NCBI RefSeq assembly: GCF_014522265.1
Contig: NZ_CP017024.1
Coordinates: 2,826,001 to 2,890,000 of the forward strand
DNA: 64,000 nt
Direction of reading: 5' to 3'
Origin: Pseudomonas oryzihabitans
GTDB taxonomy: Bacteria > Pseudomonadota > Gammaproteobacteria > Pseudomonadales > Pseudomonadaceae
Positions within the stretch are counted from its first letter, which is position 1; every line of letters starts with the position of its first letter. Below, piece after piece: positions 9,610 through 18,848 of this stretch. A program made the translations under genes and the position numbers. The notes under the pieces were generated by a model that ran no database searches, was not told where the DNA came from, and saw only the letters and a list, made by a program, of their open reading frames with translations.

Positions 9610-11343
9610 ATGGCGTTGTGGCGGTTGTTGCGTGATTTCTTCCTGCGCCAACGGCGTGCCTACGGGACTGCCATCCTCTGCCTGCTGGGCGTCGGCCTGC
9701 TCAACCTGACGCTGCCCTGGTGGATCGGCAAGGCCATCGACGCCCTGCGCGCCGGCGAGCTGGATCAGACCGGCCTGCTCTGGCGCGTCGCCCTGATCGT
9801 GGCGGTCGGCTGTGGCCTCTATGTGCTCCGCTATCAGTGGCGGGTGCGCCTGTTCGGCACCTCCTACCAGGTCGGCGTGGAGCTGCGCGACGCCTTCTTC
9901 GCCAAGCTGGCGCGGCTGGACCCCGGCTTCTTCCAGTCCAGTCGCACCGGTGACCTGCTGGCCCGCGCCACCCAGGACATCGACGCCGTGGAGACCGCGG
10001 CCGGCGAAGGGGTGCTGGCCAGTTTCGATGGCATGCTGACCCTGCTGCTGGTACTGCTGGCCATGTTCATCGGCATCGATGCGCCCCTGGCCGCCCTGGC
10101 GCTCCTGCCCTTTCCCTTCATGGCCTGGGGCTTCTATCGCGTGGCGCAGCGGGTGCAGCAGCGCTTCGGCCTGGCGCTGGCGGGCTTTTCCGCCCTCAAC
10201 GACCGTACCCAGGAGGCCCTGAGCGGCCTGCGCATGCTGCGCCAGCATGCCCTGATCGAAGCCGAGCTGGACGATTTCGACGCCCGCGCCCGCAGCGTGG
10301 CCAAGGCCGACTACCAGGTACAGCGCACCGAGGCGCGCTACGAGCCGATCATCTTCGTCGCCCTGAGCCTCGCCACCCTGCTGACCCTGGTCATGGGCAG
10401 CTGGCGCTATCTCGACGGCCATATCACCCTGGGCCAGCTGACCAGTTTCAGCCTCTATCTGGTGCAGTTGATCTGGCCGATGTTCGCCATCGGCTGGTGC
10501 CTCAATCTGTTGCAGCGCGGCGAAGCCGGGGCGCGGCGCCTGGAGGAGGTGTTCGCGGTCACCGAGCGCATCCGCGACGAGGGCACCCAGACGCCGCCGG
10601 ACCAGGCGGATCTGTCGGTCTACATTCCGGCCTTCACCTATCCCCAGGCGCGCCAGCCGGCGCTACGGGACGTGGTCATCGACCTGCCCGCGGGCGATAC
10701 CCTGGGTATCGTCGGCGCCACCGGCAGCGGCAAGAGCACCTTGCTCCGCCTGCTGCTGCGCCAGTTTCCGCTGGAGCAGGGCTGTATCCGCCTGGGCGGG
10801 GTGCCGCTGGAAGACTATCGGCTGGCCGACCTGCGTGCCCAGTTCGCCTATGTACCCCAGGATCCCTTCCTGTTCGCCCGCACCCTGGGTGAGAACGTCG
10901 CCCTCAGCCGCCCGGATGCCACGGCTGGGGAAATCCGCGAAGCCCTGGATGCCGCCGCCTTCGGCACCGACCTGGCGGCGCTGCCGCAAGGGTTGGATAC
11001 CCCGGTGGGTGAGCGGGGCTTGACCCTCTCGGGTGGCCAGCGCCAGCGCGTGGCCCTGGCCCGGGCGCTGCTCTCGCCAGCGCCCGTGCTGCTGCTGGAC
11101 GACACCCTCTCGGCAGTGGATACCGCCACCGAGGCCCGGCTGCTGCGTACCCTGGCGGGGCTGCAAGGCCGGACCACCCTGATCGTCAGCCACCGCCTCT
11201 CGGCCGTGCAGCACGCCGACGAGATCATCGTCCTCGACCAGGGCAGCCTGGTGGAGCGGGGCCGCCATGGCGAGCTGCTCGCCGCCGGCGGTCTCTATGC
11301 CCGACTCTGGAATCTGCAGCAGGCGGAGGAGGCCAGCCAATGA
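9610..11343 (+). CDS. mdlA: heterodimeric ABC exporter, degenerate-site subunit (MdlA-like)
   Basis: A 577-residue half-transporter: six-helix type-I ABC exporter domain (about 1-310) fused to a nucleotide-binding domain. Walker A GATGSGKST is near 369-377, signature LSGGQ near 473-477. Walker B ends LLLLDD, with aspartate in place of the catalytic glutamate. In heterodimeric exporters this marks the subunit contributing to the non-hydrolysing site. It overlaps the next gene by ATGA, so the two subunits are co-translated. Substrate unknown; the MdlAB family is annotated as multidrug/peptide export. Confidence 0.9.
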   Translation: MALWRLLRDFFLRQRRAYGTAILCLLGVGLLNLTLPWWIGKAIDALRAGELDQTGLLWRVALIVAVGCGLYVLRYQWRVRLFGTSYQVGVELRDAFFAKLARLDPGFFQSSRTGDLLARATQDIDAVETAAGEGVLASFDGMLTLLLVLLAMFIGIDAPLAALALLPFPFMAWGFYRVAQRVQQRFGLALAGFSALNDRTQEALSGLRMLRQHALIEAELDDFDARARSVAKADYQVQRTEARYEPIIFVALSLATLLTLVMGSWRYLDGHITLGQLTSFSLYLVQLIWPMFAIGWCLNLLQRGEAGARRLEEVFAVTERIRDEGTQTPPDQADLSVYIPAFTYPQARQPALRDVVIDLPAGDTLGIVGATGSGKSTLLRLLLRQFPLEQGCIRLGGVPLEDYRLADLRAQFAYVPQDPFLFARTLGENVALSRPDATAGEIREALDAAAFGTDLAALPQGLDTPVGERGLTLSGGQRQRVALARALLSPAPVLLLDDTLSAVDTATEARLLRTLAGLQGRTTLIVSHRLSAVQHADEIIVLDQGSLVERGRHGELLAAGGLYARLWNLQQAEEASQ

Positions 11344-13085
11344 CCAGGACCCGCGTGCTTTCCCTGCTGCTCAAGCCGGTACTCGCCAATCCGCGCAAAC
11401 TGGCCGGCACCCTGGCGATCCTGGTCGTGGCGACGCTGTTCGACGTGCTGGGTCCCTGGCTGACCAAGCACTACCTCGACAACTACCTGGTGCCCCATGA
11501 CCTGCGCCTCTGGCCGCTGGTGGGCCTGGTCGCCGCCTATGTGGTTTCCCAGGGGCTGGCCGCCTATGGCCGTTACCTGCAATCGCTACGCTTCGCCGAG
11601 ATCGCCATGGACGTGGTGCTCCTGCAGCGGCGGCGACTGTTCCGCCATGTGCTGAGCCTGCCGCAGAGCTTTCATGATCGCACCGCCACCGGCGAGCTGG
11701 TGGCGCGAGTCACCAATGACACCGATGCCCTGCGCGAACTCTATGTGGCCTTTCTCGGCAACATGGTCGGCAACATCGTGCTGCTGATCGGCATCCTGGT
11801 GGCCATGGCGCTCTTGGACGTTCGCCTGATGGCCATCGCCGTGCTGCTGATTCCGGCCGCGGTGCTGATCGTCTGGGCCTACCAGCGATACAGCGGCGCG
11901 GCGGCCATGGAGGTGCGGATGCTACGCGCCGAGCAGAGCGCCCGGCTGGGCGAGGCCATCGGCGGCATGGGTCTCTTGCAGGCCTTCAACCAGACCGAAC
12001 GCTTCCGCCAGGATTTCCAGCGCCTCAATCAGGCGCAGTACGGCGCCCGCATGCGCACCATCCGCGTTTCCGGCCTGCTGCTGCGCTCGGCGCTGGACCT
12101 GGTCAGCGTGGCGGTCCTGGCGGTACTGCTGCTGGTCTACGGCCTGGGTCATCTGCAGGGAGGTGCCGAAATCGGCGTGCTCTATGCCTTCGTCACCTAC
12201 CTGGGCCGGGTGACCGAGCCGCTGATGGACATCACCCAGAGATTCAACCTGTTCCAGCAGGCCTCGGTGGCTGGCACGCGCCTGCTGCACCTGCTGGAGG
12301 AAAAACCAGCGTTGAGCGGCGAGGACGACCGGCCCATCGAGACCGCGCACTTCCATCTCGACGCCGTGCGTTTTCGCCATGCCGGCGCGGGGCACGACAC
12401 CCTGCACGGCATCGACCTGGACATCCCCCCGGGGACCTTTCTCGGTATCGTCGGCCCCACTGGCAGCGGCAAGTCGACCCTGCTCGACCTCTTCGCCGGA
12501 CTGCAGCCGGTCACCGGCGGCAGCCTCTGCCTGGACGGGCGCGAGCTGGGCAGCCTTACCCCGGAAGTGCTGGGCGCCGCCCTGGCCAGCGTGCCCCAGG
12601 AGCCCTTCATCCGTTCCACCAGTCTCAGGGACAACCTGCTGCTGGGCAGCCAGGTATCGGATGAGCGCCTGCGCGAGGCCCTGGCCGCGGCCCATATGGA
12701 CGACCTGGTGGCGCGCCTGCCGGAAGGCCTGGATACCCTGCTGGGCGAGCGTGGCTTCACCCTGTCCACCGGCGAGCGGCAACTGCTGGCGCTGGCCCGG
12801 GCGCTGCTGCGCGAACCCAAGGTGCTCTTGCTCGACGAGGCCACCGCCAGCATCGACAGCGCCACCGAGGCGCGGCTGCAGGGGGCGCTGGACGAGTTGC
12901 GTGGCCAGGTCACCCTGATCGTGGTGGCGCACCGGTTGTCCACCATCCGCCATGCCGATCGCATCCTGGTGCTGCGTGATGGCCGCAAGGTGGAGGAGGG
13001 CAGTCACGAGGCCTTGCTGCAGCGGCCCGACGGCCATTATCGCCGGCTGTGGGAACAGCATGCCCAGGGTGACAAACCCCTATGA
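11340..13085 (+). CDS. mdlB: heterodimeric ABC exporter, catalytic subunit (MdlB-like)
   Basis: A 581-residue partner of the preceding half-transporter. The type-I exporter transmembrane domain is followed by an NBD with Walker A GPTGSGKST near 371-379 and a canonical LLLLDEATASID Walker B and D-loop. The ABC signature is LSTGE (about 475-479) instead of LSGGQ. The aspartate Walker B of the first subunit and this altered signature would face each other, forming one degenerate and one consensus ATP site. E. coli MdlAB shows the same pattern. No regulator is adjacent. Confidence 0.9.
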   Translation: MTRTRVLSLLLKPVLANPRKLAGTLAILVVATLFDVLGPWLTKHYLDNYLVPHDLRLWPLVGLVAAYVVSQGLAAYGRYLQSLRFAEIAMDVVLLQRRRLFRHVLSLPQSFHDRTATGELVARVTNDTDALRELYVAFLGNMVGNIVLLIGILVAMALLDVRLMAIAVLLIPAAVLIVWAYQRYSGAAAMEVRMLRAEQSARLGEAIGGMGLLQAFNQTERFRQDFQRLNQAQYGARMRTIRVSGLLLRSALDLVSVAVLAVLLLVYGLGHLQGGAEIGVLYAFVTYLGRVTEPLMDITQRFNLFQQASVAGTRLLHLLEEKPALSGEDDRPIETAHFHLDAVRFRHAGAGHDTLHGIDLDIPPGTFLGIVGPTGSGKSTLLDLFAGLQPVTGGSLCLDGRELGSLTPEVLGAALASVPQEPFIRSTSLRDNLLLGSQVSDERLREALAAAHMDDLVARLPEGLDTLLGERGFTLSTGERQLLALARALLREPKVLLLDEATASIDSATEARLQGALDELRGQVTLIVVAHRLSTIRHADRILVLRDGRKVEEGSHEALLQRPDGHYRRLWEQHAQGDKPL

Positions 13086-13157
13086 GCCGTCACAGCCGTT
13101 GTCAACCAGGGGTGTTAGGGTGTCAGCTATAGCCAGCGCCCCAACAAGGAAACCTGC

Positions 13158-14629
13158 ATGACCTCCGTATCCGAGGATTTCACCGCCGTTGCCACCGCCA
13201 GCGAGGCGGTCGACCGTCTTGCGGCTCTGCACGACGAGGCCACCCAGGCCCTGGGTGCCGCCCTCAAGCGCTATCTCAAGGATCGCGTCGAACCCAGCGC
13301 CGCCGAGCGCGAGCTGTTCCGCTACCCCGAGATCCGCATTCGCTATCGTGCTCCCGGCGTGCCGCCGGCCACCACCCGCGCCTACGCCAAGATCCAGCTG
13401 CCCGGCACCTATGTCGCCACCGTGACCCATCCGGCGGCCTTTCGCGGCTATCTGCTGGAGCAGCTCGAGCCGCTGATGCGCGACTACGACCTCCAGGTCG
13501 AGATCGGTCGCAGTCGCCAGGACATTCCCTACCCCTATGTGGTGGAGCAGGGCGACGAACTGGCCGGTAGCGGCGTGACCGCCGCCGAGCTGGCGCGGGT
13601 CTTTCCCAGCACCGATCTCTCCGCCGCCCACGACGACATCGCCGACGGCCACTACGACTGGGAGCGCATCGATCCGCTGCCGCTGGCCTTGTTCGATGCC
13701 GCCCGCACCGACTTCTCGCTGAGACGCATCGTCCACTACACCGGCAGCGACTGGCGCCACGTGCAGCCCTGGATCCTGCTGACCAACTACCATCGCTACG
13801 TCGACCAGTTCATCCAGCACGGCCTGGAACAGCTGCGCAGCGATCCGCGCTTCGAGCGCCTGGTGCTGCCGGGCAACGTCATCATCGAACGCGACATGGA
13901 CCCCACCGAGGCCCAGGCGGTCATCGCCGCCATCGCCTGGCACCGCTTCCAGATGCCGGCCTACCACCTGATCGCCGGTGATGGGCATGGCGTCACCCTG
14001 GTCAACATCGGCGTCGGCCCGTCCAACGCCAAAAACATCACCGATCACCTGGCGGTGCTGCGTCCGCACTGCTGGCTGATGATCGGCCACTGTGGCGGCC
14101 TGCGGCAGTCGCAGACCATCGGCGACTACGTGCTGGCCCACGCCTACATGAGACGCGACGGCATCCTCGACCGTGTGGTGCCACCGCACATCCCCATCCC
14201 GGCGCTGGCCGAGGTGCAGGTGGCGCTGCAGGAAGCCGCCGCCAGCGTCACCGGCGAACGCGGGAGGCGCTCAAGCGTCGCCTGCGCACCGGTACGGTAC
14301 TGACCTACGACGACCGCAACTGGGAGCTGCGCTGGGCCCAGGAACGCCCGCTGATCAACCTGGCGCGCGCGGTGGCGGTGGACATGGAAAGCGGCACCAT
14401 CGCCGCCCAGGGCTATCGCCTGCGGGTACCCTACGGCACCCTGCTGTGCGTGTCCGACAAGCCCCTGCACAGCGAGATCAAGCTGCCGGGCTCGGCCAAC
14501 GCCTTCTATGCCCGCGCGGTGAGCCAGCACCTGGCCATCGGCATCGCCGCCCTGGACCAGCTGCGCACCCAGCTCGACTCCCTGCACTCGCGCAAGCTGC
14601 GCAGCTTCGACGAGCCGCCGTTCCGCTAA
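13158..14629 (+). pseudogene. amn: AMP nucleosidase, frameshifted
   Basis: AMP nucleosidase (AMP to adenine plus ribose 5-phosphate) split over two frames. Frame 1 runs from the ATG at 13158 through the N-terminal regulatory domain and most of the phosphorylase-like catalytic domain, including IGHCGGLRQSQ. It then leaves homology after VTGER. The missing segment resumes one frame over at about 14265 (EALKRRLRTGTVLTYDDRN), continues through the DMESGTIAAQG motif to the normal C-terminal FDEPPFR, and stops at 14629. Adding one G to the GGG at 14262-14264 restores a 490-residue protein of normal length. This is therefore a single-base deletion, either real or a sequence error at a homopolymer. 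Confidence 0.88.
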
Positions 14630-14653
14630 GGCGCTGGGGTTGGGGTTGGGCGT

Positions 14654-14686
14654 GTTGGGCTTCGTTGCGCTCAACCCAACCTACGG
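14654..14686. repeat. GTTGGG...CCCAAC palindrome
   Basis: Inverted repeat with arms GTTGGG and CCCAAC around a short spacer, followed by CTACGG. Facing copies of the same unit occur at 46145-46223. Confidence 0.6.
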
Positions 14687-14728
14687 CGAGGCGCCTGAAT
14701 CGAAGGTGGCCTGGCATCGCTCGGATGA

Positions 14729-14765
14729 CCCCCTCTCCCCCTGGGAGAGGGTTGGGGTGAGGGCG
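14729..14765. repeat. CTCTCCC/GGGAGAG palindrome followed by GGTTGGGGTGAGGGCG
   Basis: Same family as the hairpins at 45-61, 46251-46516 and 54549-54580. CTCTCCC and GGGAGAG form the stem, and the GTTGGGGTGAGGG flank is conserved in most copies. Confidence 0.65.
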
Positions 14766-14783
14766 TACTCAGGCACCGAACGC

Positions 14784-14817
14784 CCCAGTGGAAAAGGCTG
14801 CGCCGTTTTCCACGCTA
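14784..14817. repeat. 34-bp palindromic repeat, copy 1
   Basis: GTGGAAAA and TTTTCCAC arms surround a GC-rich core. All 34 bases recur perfectly, in opposite orientation, at 54497-54530. In both places a CTCTCCC/GGGAGAG hairpin lies within about 50 bases, so the two palindromes travel together. Confidence 0.7.
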
Positions 14818-15010
14818 GGGTGCCATGCCCGCGATGACGCAACTCCATCGCCAACGCCCGACGATGACGTCGTCCGGCCTCCTGATTTCCCCCTGTCATC
14901 GCCCTCCAGGAACATCTCGGCGCCCGCTCCGGTCGGTTGCAGGAGAGGGGTGAGTCCGCACGCGTCACCGTTCGGTAAAGATCATGGATTTAACATTGAT
15001 CTTCAGGGCG

Positions 15011-15117
15011 TCTGGCCCTAAAGTTCGCGCCCGAACGTCCATGCTGGAAACGATCCATCCGGCTCAAGTACCGACGACGAGACAGCGAGGTCAACGCCAG
15101 TACGCGTTGACCTTTTT
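15011..15117 (+). ncRNA. candidate small RNA or speC leader with attenuator
   Basis: Two short hairpins (for example GTTCG/CGAAC at about 15023-15036) precede a strong terminator stem: AGGTCAACGC (15088-15097) with GCGTTGACCT (15104-15113) followed by TTTT. It lies 109 bases before the speC start and on the same strand. No gene immediately upstream needs it, since amn ends 460 bases earlier. A 34-codon frame (15041-15145) crosses the terminator but has no visible ribosome site. A free sRNA and a polyamine-responsive attenuator are both possible. Ends are estimated. Confidence 0.4.
15088..15117 (+). terminator. intrinsic terminator in front of speC
   Basis: Perfect 10-bp stem (15088-15097 with 15104-15113), six-base loop and a run of five Ts (15113-15117). 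Confidence 0.75.
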
Positions 15118-15225
15118 GCTTTCGGCGATGTGCCTTGGGAAGTAGGCGAACCAAAGTGGGGAAACGGATTAGGCGTTCAGAACACCCCCTCCTTCAATTT
15201 GTTCTGCCCATCGGGAGTCCGACGC

Positions 15226-16389
15226 ATGTCCATCAAGGTCGAAGATTACTATTCTCGCGAAACCTTCCAGAAGATGAAGGCCTTCGCCGACCAGCAGGAA
15301 ACCCCCTTCGTCGTCATCGACACCGCCACCATCGGCCGGGCCTATGACGATCTCGTTGGCAACTTCCCGTTCGCCAAGATCTATTACGCGGTCAAGGCCA
15401 ACCCGGCCATCGAGATCACCGAGTTGCTGCGCGACAAGGGCTCGAACTTCGACATCGCCTCCATCTACGAGCTGGACAAGGTGCTGTCCACCGGTGTCGA
15501 GCCGGAGCGCATCAGCTACGGCAACACCATCAAGAAATCCAAGGACATCCGCTACTTCTACGAGAAGGGCGTGCGCATGTTCGCCACCGACTCCGAGGCT
15601 GACCTGCGCAACATCGCCAAGGCCGCCCCGGGCTCGCGCATCTATGTGCGGATCCTCACCGAAGGCTCCAACTCCGCCGACTGGCCGCTGTCGCGCAAGT
15701 TCGGCTGCCAGCCCGACATGGCCCTGGACCTGCTGATCCTGGCCCGTCAGCTGGGCCTGGAGCCCTATGGCATCTCCTTCCACGTCGGCAGCCAGCAGCG
15801 CGACATCGACGTCTGGGACGCCGCCATCGCCAAGGTCAAGGTGATCTTCGAGCGCCTCAAGGAAGAAGACGGCATCACCCTGAAGATGATCAACATGGGC
15901 GGTGGCTTCCCGGCCAACTACATCCATCGCACCAACAGCCTGGAGACTTATGCCGAGGAGATCATCCGCTTCCTCAAGGAAGACTTCGGCGACGAGCTGC
16001 CGGAAATCATCCTGGAGCCGGGCCGTTCGCTGATCTCCAACGCCGGCATCCTGGTCAGCGAAGTGGTGCTGGTGGCGCGCAAGTCGCGTACCGCCGTGGA
16101 GCGCTGGGTCTACACCGACGTGGGCAAGTTCTCCGGCCTGATCGAAACCATGGACGAATCTATCAAGTTCCCGATCTGGACCGAGAAGAAGGGCGAGATG
16201 GAAGAAGTCGTTATCGCCGGTCCTACCTGTGACAGCGCCGACATCATGTACGAGCACTACAAGTACGGCCTGCCGCTGAACCTGGCCAGCGGTGACCGCC
16301 TGTACTGGCTGTCCACCGGTGCCTACACCACCAGCTACAGCGCGGTGGAATTCAACGGCTTCCCGCCGCTGAAGGCCTTTTACCTCTAA
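15226..16389 (+). CDS. speC: ornithine decarboxylase (group IV PLP decarboxylase)
   Basis: A 387-residue alanine-racemase-fold decarboxylase making putrescine from ornithine. The PLP lysine is Lys57 in YYAVKANP. HVGSQQRD and a GGGFP glycine loop follow, and the active-site Cys335 lies in GPTCDSAD. The length matches the short eukaryotic-like Pseudomonas SpeC, not the large Orn/Lys/Arg decarboxylases. The ATG at 15226 (MSIKVEDYYS) has GGGAG about eight bases upstream; the frame open from 15130 is not supported. Some family members also accept lysine. A strong terminator follows. Confidence 0.92.
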   Translation: MSIKVEDYYSRETFQKMKAFADQQETPFVVIDTATIGRAYDDLVGNFPFAKIYYAVKANPAIEITELLRDKGSNFDIASIYELDKVLSTGVEPERISYGNTIKKSKDIRYFYEKGVRMFATDSEADLRNIAKAAPGSRIYVRILTEGSNSADWPLSRKFGCQPDMALDLLILARQLGLEPYGISFHVGSQQRDIDVWDAAIAKVKVIFERLKEEDGITLKMINMGGGFPANYIHRTNSLETYAEEIIRFLKEDFGDELPEIILEPGRSLISNAGILVSEVVLVARKSRTAVERWVYTDVGKFSGLIETMDESIKFPIWTEKKGEMEEVVIAGPTCDSADIMYEHYKYGLPLNLASGDRLYWLSTGAYTTSYSAVEFNGFPPLKAFYL

Positions 16390-16409
16390 GGGCTTTCCGC
16401 GTCGATCGA

Positions 16410-16440
16410 GCCCGCGTCCCGTCAGGGACGCGGGCTTTTT
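16410..16440 (+). terminator. intrinsic terminator after speC
   Basis: Perfect 11-bp GC-rich stem (16410-16420 with 16425-16435), GTCA loop and five Ts, beginning 20 bases after the speC stop. Confidence 0.9.
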
Positions 16441-16483
16441 CATGGCTGGTGAAAAGCGCTGTGTCAGACGCTTTTCCGGATTG

Positions 16484-16533
16484 TTAAGAATAATTTACAT
16501 TCGCTATGGATTTGATAATCGTTTGCAAATAGA
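16484..16533 (+). promoter_or_regulatory. AT-rich promoter with candidate Fur sites upstream of piuA
   Basis: An AT-rich island lies 40-90 bases before the TonB receptor start. It contains GATAAT-type hexamers at 16514-16519 and an ATAATTTACATT stretch at 16489-16500, partial matches to the Fur 19-mer. Neither is a strong full-length match; the call leans on position and on the iron-regulated gene class. Confidence 0.4.
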
Positions 16534-16570
16534 ATCGCGCCGCATTCACATAAGGAGGCGGCTCGCCATC

Positions 16571-18787
16571 ATGTCCAAGGAAATGTCCTCGCTGTCCCAG
16601 CGTCGTTTGCTGGTTTCTACCTTCAGTGTCGCCGTCGCTTCGCTGTCCCTCGGGGCGCAGGCCCAGGACGCCAAGGAGCCGGTGACCCGACTGGAAAGTC
16701 TGACCATCGAAGGTCAGGCGCAGCAGGAAGGCTTCAAGGCCGAGCAGTCCGCCTCGCGCAAGTACACCGCGCCCCTGCTGGACACCCCGCAGACCGTGAC
16801 GGTGGTGCCGGCGCAGGTCATCCAGGATCAGCAGGCTCTGAGTCTGAGATCGGTGCTGTCCAACGTGTCCGGCATCACCTTCAACGCCGGCGAGGGTGGT
16901 GGCGGCTCCGGCGACAGCATCAATATCCGCGGCTTCAGCGCCAACTCGAACATCCAGATCGATGGCCTGCGCGACAGCACCCAGACCAACCGCACCGACA
17001 CCTTCAACCTGGAATCGGTCGAGGTCATCAAGGGCCCCAATTCGGTGTTCGGCGGCGCCGGCACCACCGGTGGCTCCATCAACCTGATCAGCAAGAAGCC
17101 CCAGGAGCGCCAGTTCACCCGCATCGGCGCGGGCCTCGGCACCGACAGCTATCGCCGCCTGACCCTGGACACTAACCAGCCGCTGCAGGGCGTGGGCACC
17201 GACAGCGCCTTCCGGCTGAACCTGATGGCCCACGAGAACGATGTGCCCGGCCGCGACCAGATCGATCGCGAGCGCTGGGGCATCGCGCCGTCGCTGGCCC
17301 TGGGCCTGTCGGACGATACCCGCCTGACCCTGAGCTACTTCCACCAGACCGACAACAACCAGCCCGACTACGGGGTGCCGGCGCTCAACGGCAAGCGCCT
17401 GGGCGGGGTGGATCGCGATGCCTATTTCGGCTTCCAGAACATCGACAAGGAAGACATCAACAACAATGTCTTCACCGTGGAGCTGGAGCATCGCTTCAAC
17501 GACAACCTGAGTCTGCAGAACCTGACCCGCTACAGCCGCATCGAGCGCGACGTGGTGATCTCGGCGTCCCACGTCAACCTGGGTGGCGTCGCCGCGGGCC
17601 GCTATCGCCCGGCCGGTCCCCAGGGCTATGGCCGCGATGTGACCTCGGAGATGTGGATCAACCAGACCAACCTGACCGGCAACGTCGACACCTTCGGCCT
17701 GGGGCATTCCTTCGTGCTGGGCGCCGAGTTCTCCCGCGAGGACTACGACCGCGACACCTACAGCTATGGCCTGACCTTCCCCGCCGCCGGCTACTCCCTG
17801 GCCGCCCCGCCGGAGCGCTATGACGGCGCCACCGACAAGCAGACCTCGGCCATCGCCAACAACGTGCTGACCGACAAGGCGCTCTATGCCTTCGACACCA
17901 TCGCCCTCAACGACTACTGGGACGTGAACCTGGGTCTGCGCTACGACTGGTTCGACGGCGACAGCGATACCACCCCGGTCGCCAACGGCGTGCGCGGCAG
18001 CAAGACCCGCCTGAGTGCCGATGACGCCAAGCTGAGCGGGCGCGCCGGCCTGGTGTTCAAGCCGGCGCCGAACGGCCGGGTCTATGTGGCCTATGGCACC
18101 TCCTTCAATCCCTCGGCGGAAAGCCTGACCTCCACCGGCGCCGGCCTGAGCGCGGCCAACCAGGATCTGGGTCCGGAAAAGAACAAGACCTGGGAACTGG
18201 GCACCAAGTGGGAATTCCTCGACAAGCGCCTGGAGCTGGACGGCGCCCTGTTCCGCGTCGAGAAGAGCAATGCCCGGGAGACCCTGGCCGATGGCAGCAC
18301 CGCCCTGGCCGGCAAGCAGCGCGTGCAGGGCATCGAACTGGGCGCCACCGGGCGGATCACCCCGCAGTGGAATGTCTACGCCAACTTCACCTTCCTCGAC
18401 AGCGAGACGCTCAAGGCCGCCGACACCCTGGACGGGCGCAATCGCGAAGGCCAGGCCCTGGCCAACACCCCGCCGCGCTCGCTCAATCTCTGGACCACCT
18501 ATGAGCTGCCGGCGGGTTGGCGGGTGGGCTATGGCGCCCGCTATGTCAGCGAGCGCAACGTCACCTCCAGCAACGACGGCGCCAAGCTCGACGACTACTG
18601 GCTGCACAACGCCATGGTCGGCTATCGCGTCAATCGCAACGTCGACCTGCAACTCAACGTCAACAACGTCTTCGACAAGGACTATGTGGAGCGGGTGCGC
18701 TCGCAACTGGGCGTGAGCACGAGGTCGTCGGCCATCGAATACGGCGATGCCCGTTCCGCCATCCTGACCGCGACCTACAGCTTCTGA
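16571..18787 (+). CDS. piuA: TonB-dependent siderophore receptor, PiuA/Fiu-like
   Basis: A 738-residue outer-membrane catechol-siderophore receptor. Signal peptide about 1-33 (cleavage after GAQAQ). A TonB-box-like region near [10 protein letters not shown] and a plug domain with [11 protein letters not shown] and NIRGFS follow, then the 22-strand barrel ending in the typical terminal phenylalanine (TATYSF). AAGGAGG precedes the ATG at 16571. The order receptor - PKHD hydroxylase - PepSY reductase after speC matches the P. aeruginosa piuA-piuC-piuB locus, whose receptor imports catechol siderophores and siderophore-conjugated beta-lactams. Confidence 0.9.
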   Translation: MSKEMSSLSQRRLLVSTFSVAVASLSLGAQAQDAKEPVTRLESLTIEGQAQQEGFKAEQSASRKYTAPLLDTPQTVTVVPAQVIQDQQALSLRSVLSNVSGITFNAGEGGGGSGDSINIRGFSANSNIQIDGLRDSTQTNRTDTFNLESVEVIKGPNSVFGGAGTTGGSINLISKKPQERQFTRIGAGLGTDSYRRLTLDTNQPLQGVGTDSAFRLNLMAHENDVPGRDQIDRERWGIAPSLALGLSDDTRLTLSYFHQTDNNQPDYGVPALNGKRLGGVDRDAYFGFQNIDKEDINNNVFTVELEHRFNDNLSLQNLTRYSRIERDVVISASHVNLGGVAAGRYRPAGPQGYGRDVTSEMWINQTNLTGNVDTFGLGHSFVLGAEFSREDYDRDTYSYGLTFPAAGYSLAAPPERYDGATDKQTSAIANNVLTDKALYAFDTIALNDYWDVNLGLRYDWFDGDSDTTPVANGVRGSKTRLSADDAKLSGRAGLVFKPAPNGRVYVAYGTSFNPSAESLTSTGAGLSAANQDLGPEKNKTWELGTKWEFLDKRLELDGALFRVEKSNARETLADGSTALAGKQRVQGIELGATGRITPQWNVYANFTFLDSETLKAADTLDGRNREGQALANTPPRSLNLWTTYELPAGWRVGYGARYVSERNVTSSNDGAKLDDYWLHNAMVGYRVNRNVDLQLNVNNVFDKDYVERVRSQLGVSTRSSAIEYGDARSAILTATYSF

Positions 18788-18804
18788 GGTCGCCTGCAGC
18801 AACC

Positions 18805-18828
18805 AAAGCCCTGCCTGCGCAGGGCTTT
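18805..18828 (+). terminator. stem-loop between piuA and piuC
   Basis: Perfect 10-bp stem AAAGCCCTGC / GCAGGGCTTT with a CTGC loop, but only TTTC follows. It probably attenuates read-through and does not fully separate the genes. Confidence 0.5.
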
Positions 18829-18848
18829 CGGCGTTAGAGGGAATCACC

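Larger units (their letters stand above)
14630..15225. other. 596-base intergenic region between amn and speC
   Basis: Holds three palindromic repeat units (14654-14686, 14729-14765, 14784-14817), then a comparatively repeat-free stretch, then a predicted structured RNA ending in an intrinsic terminator at 15088-15117. No protein gene with coding character is visible. Confidence 0.7.

Noticed and set aside
14255-14300. Programmed ribosomal frameshift in amn
   Set aside because: No slippery heptamer or downstream pseudoknot is evident, and AMP nucleosidase is normally one frame; a deletion or sequence error is simpler.
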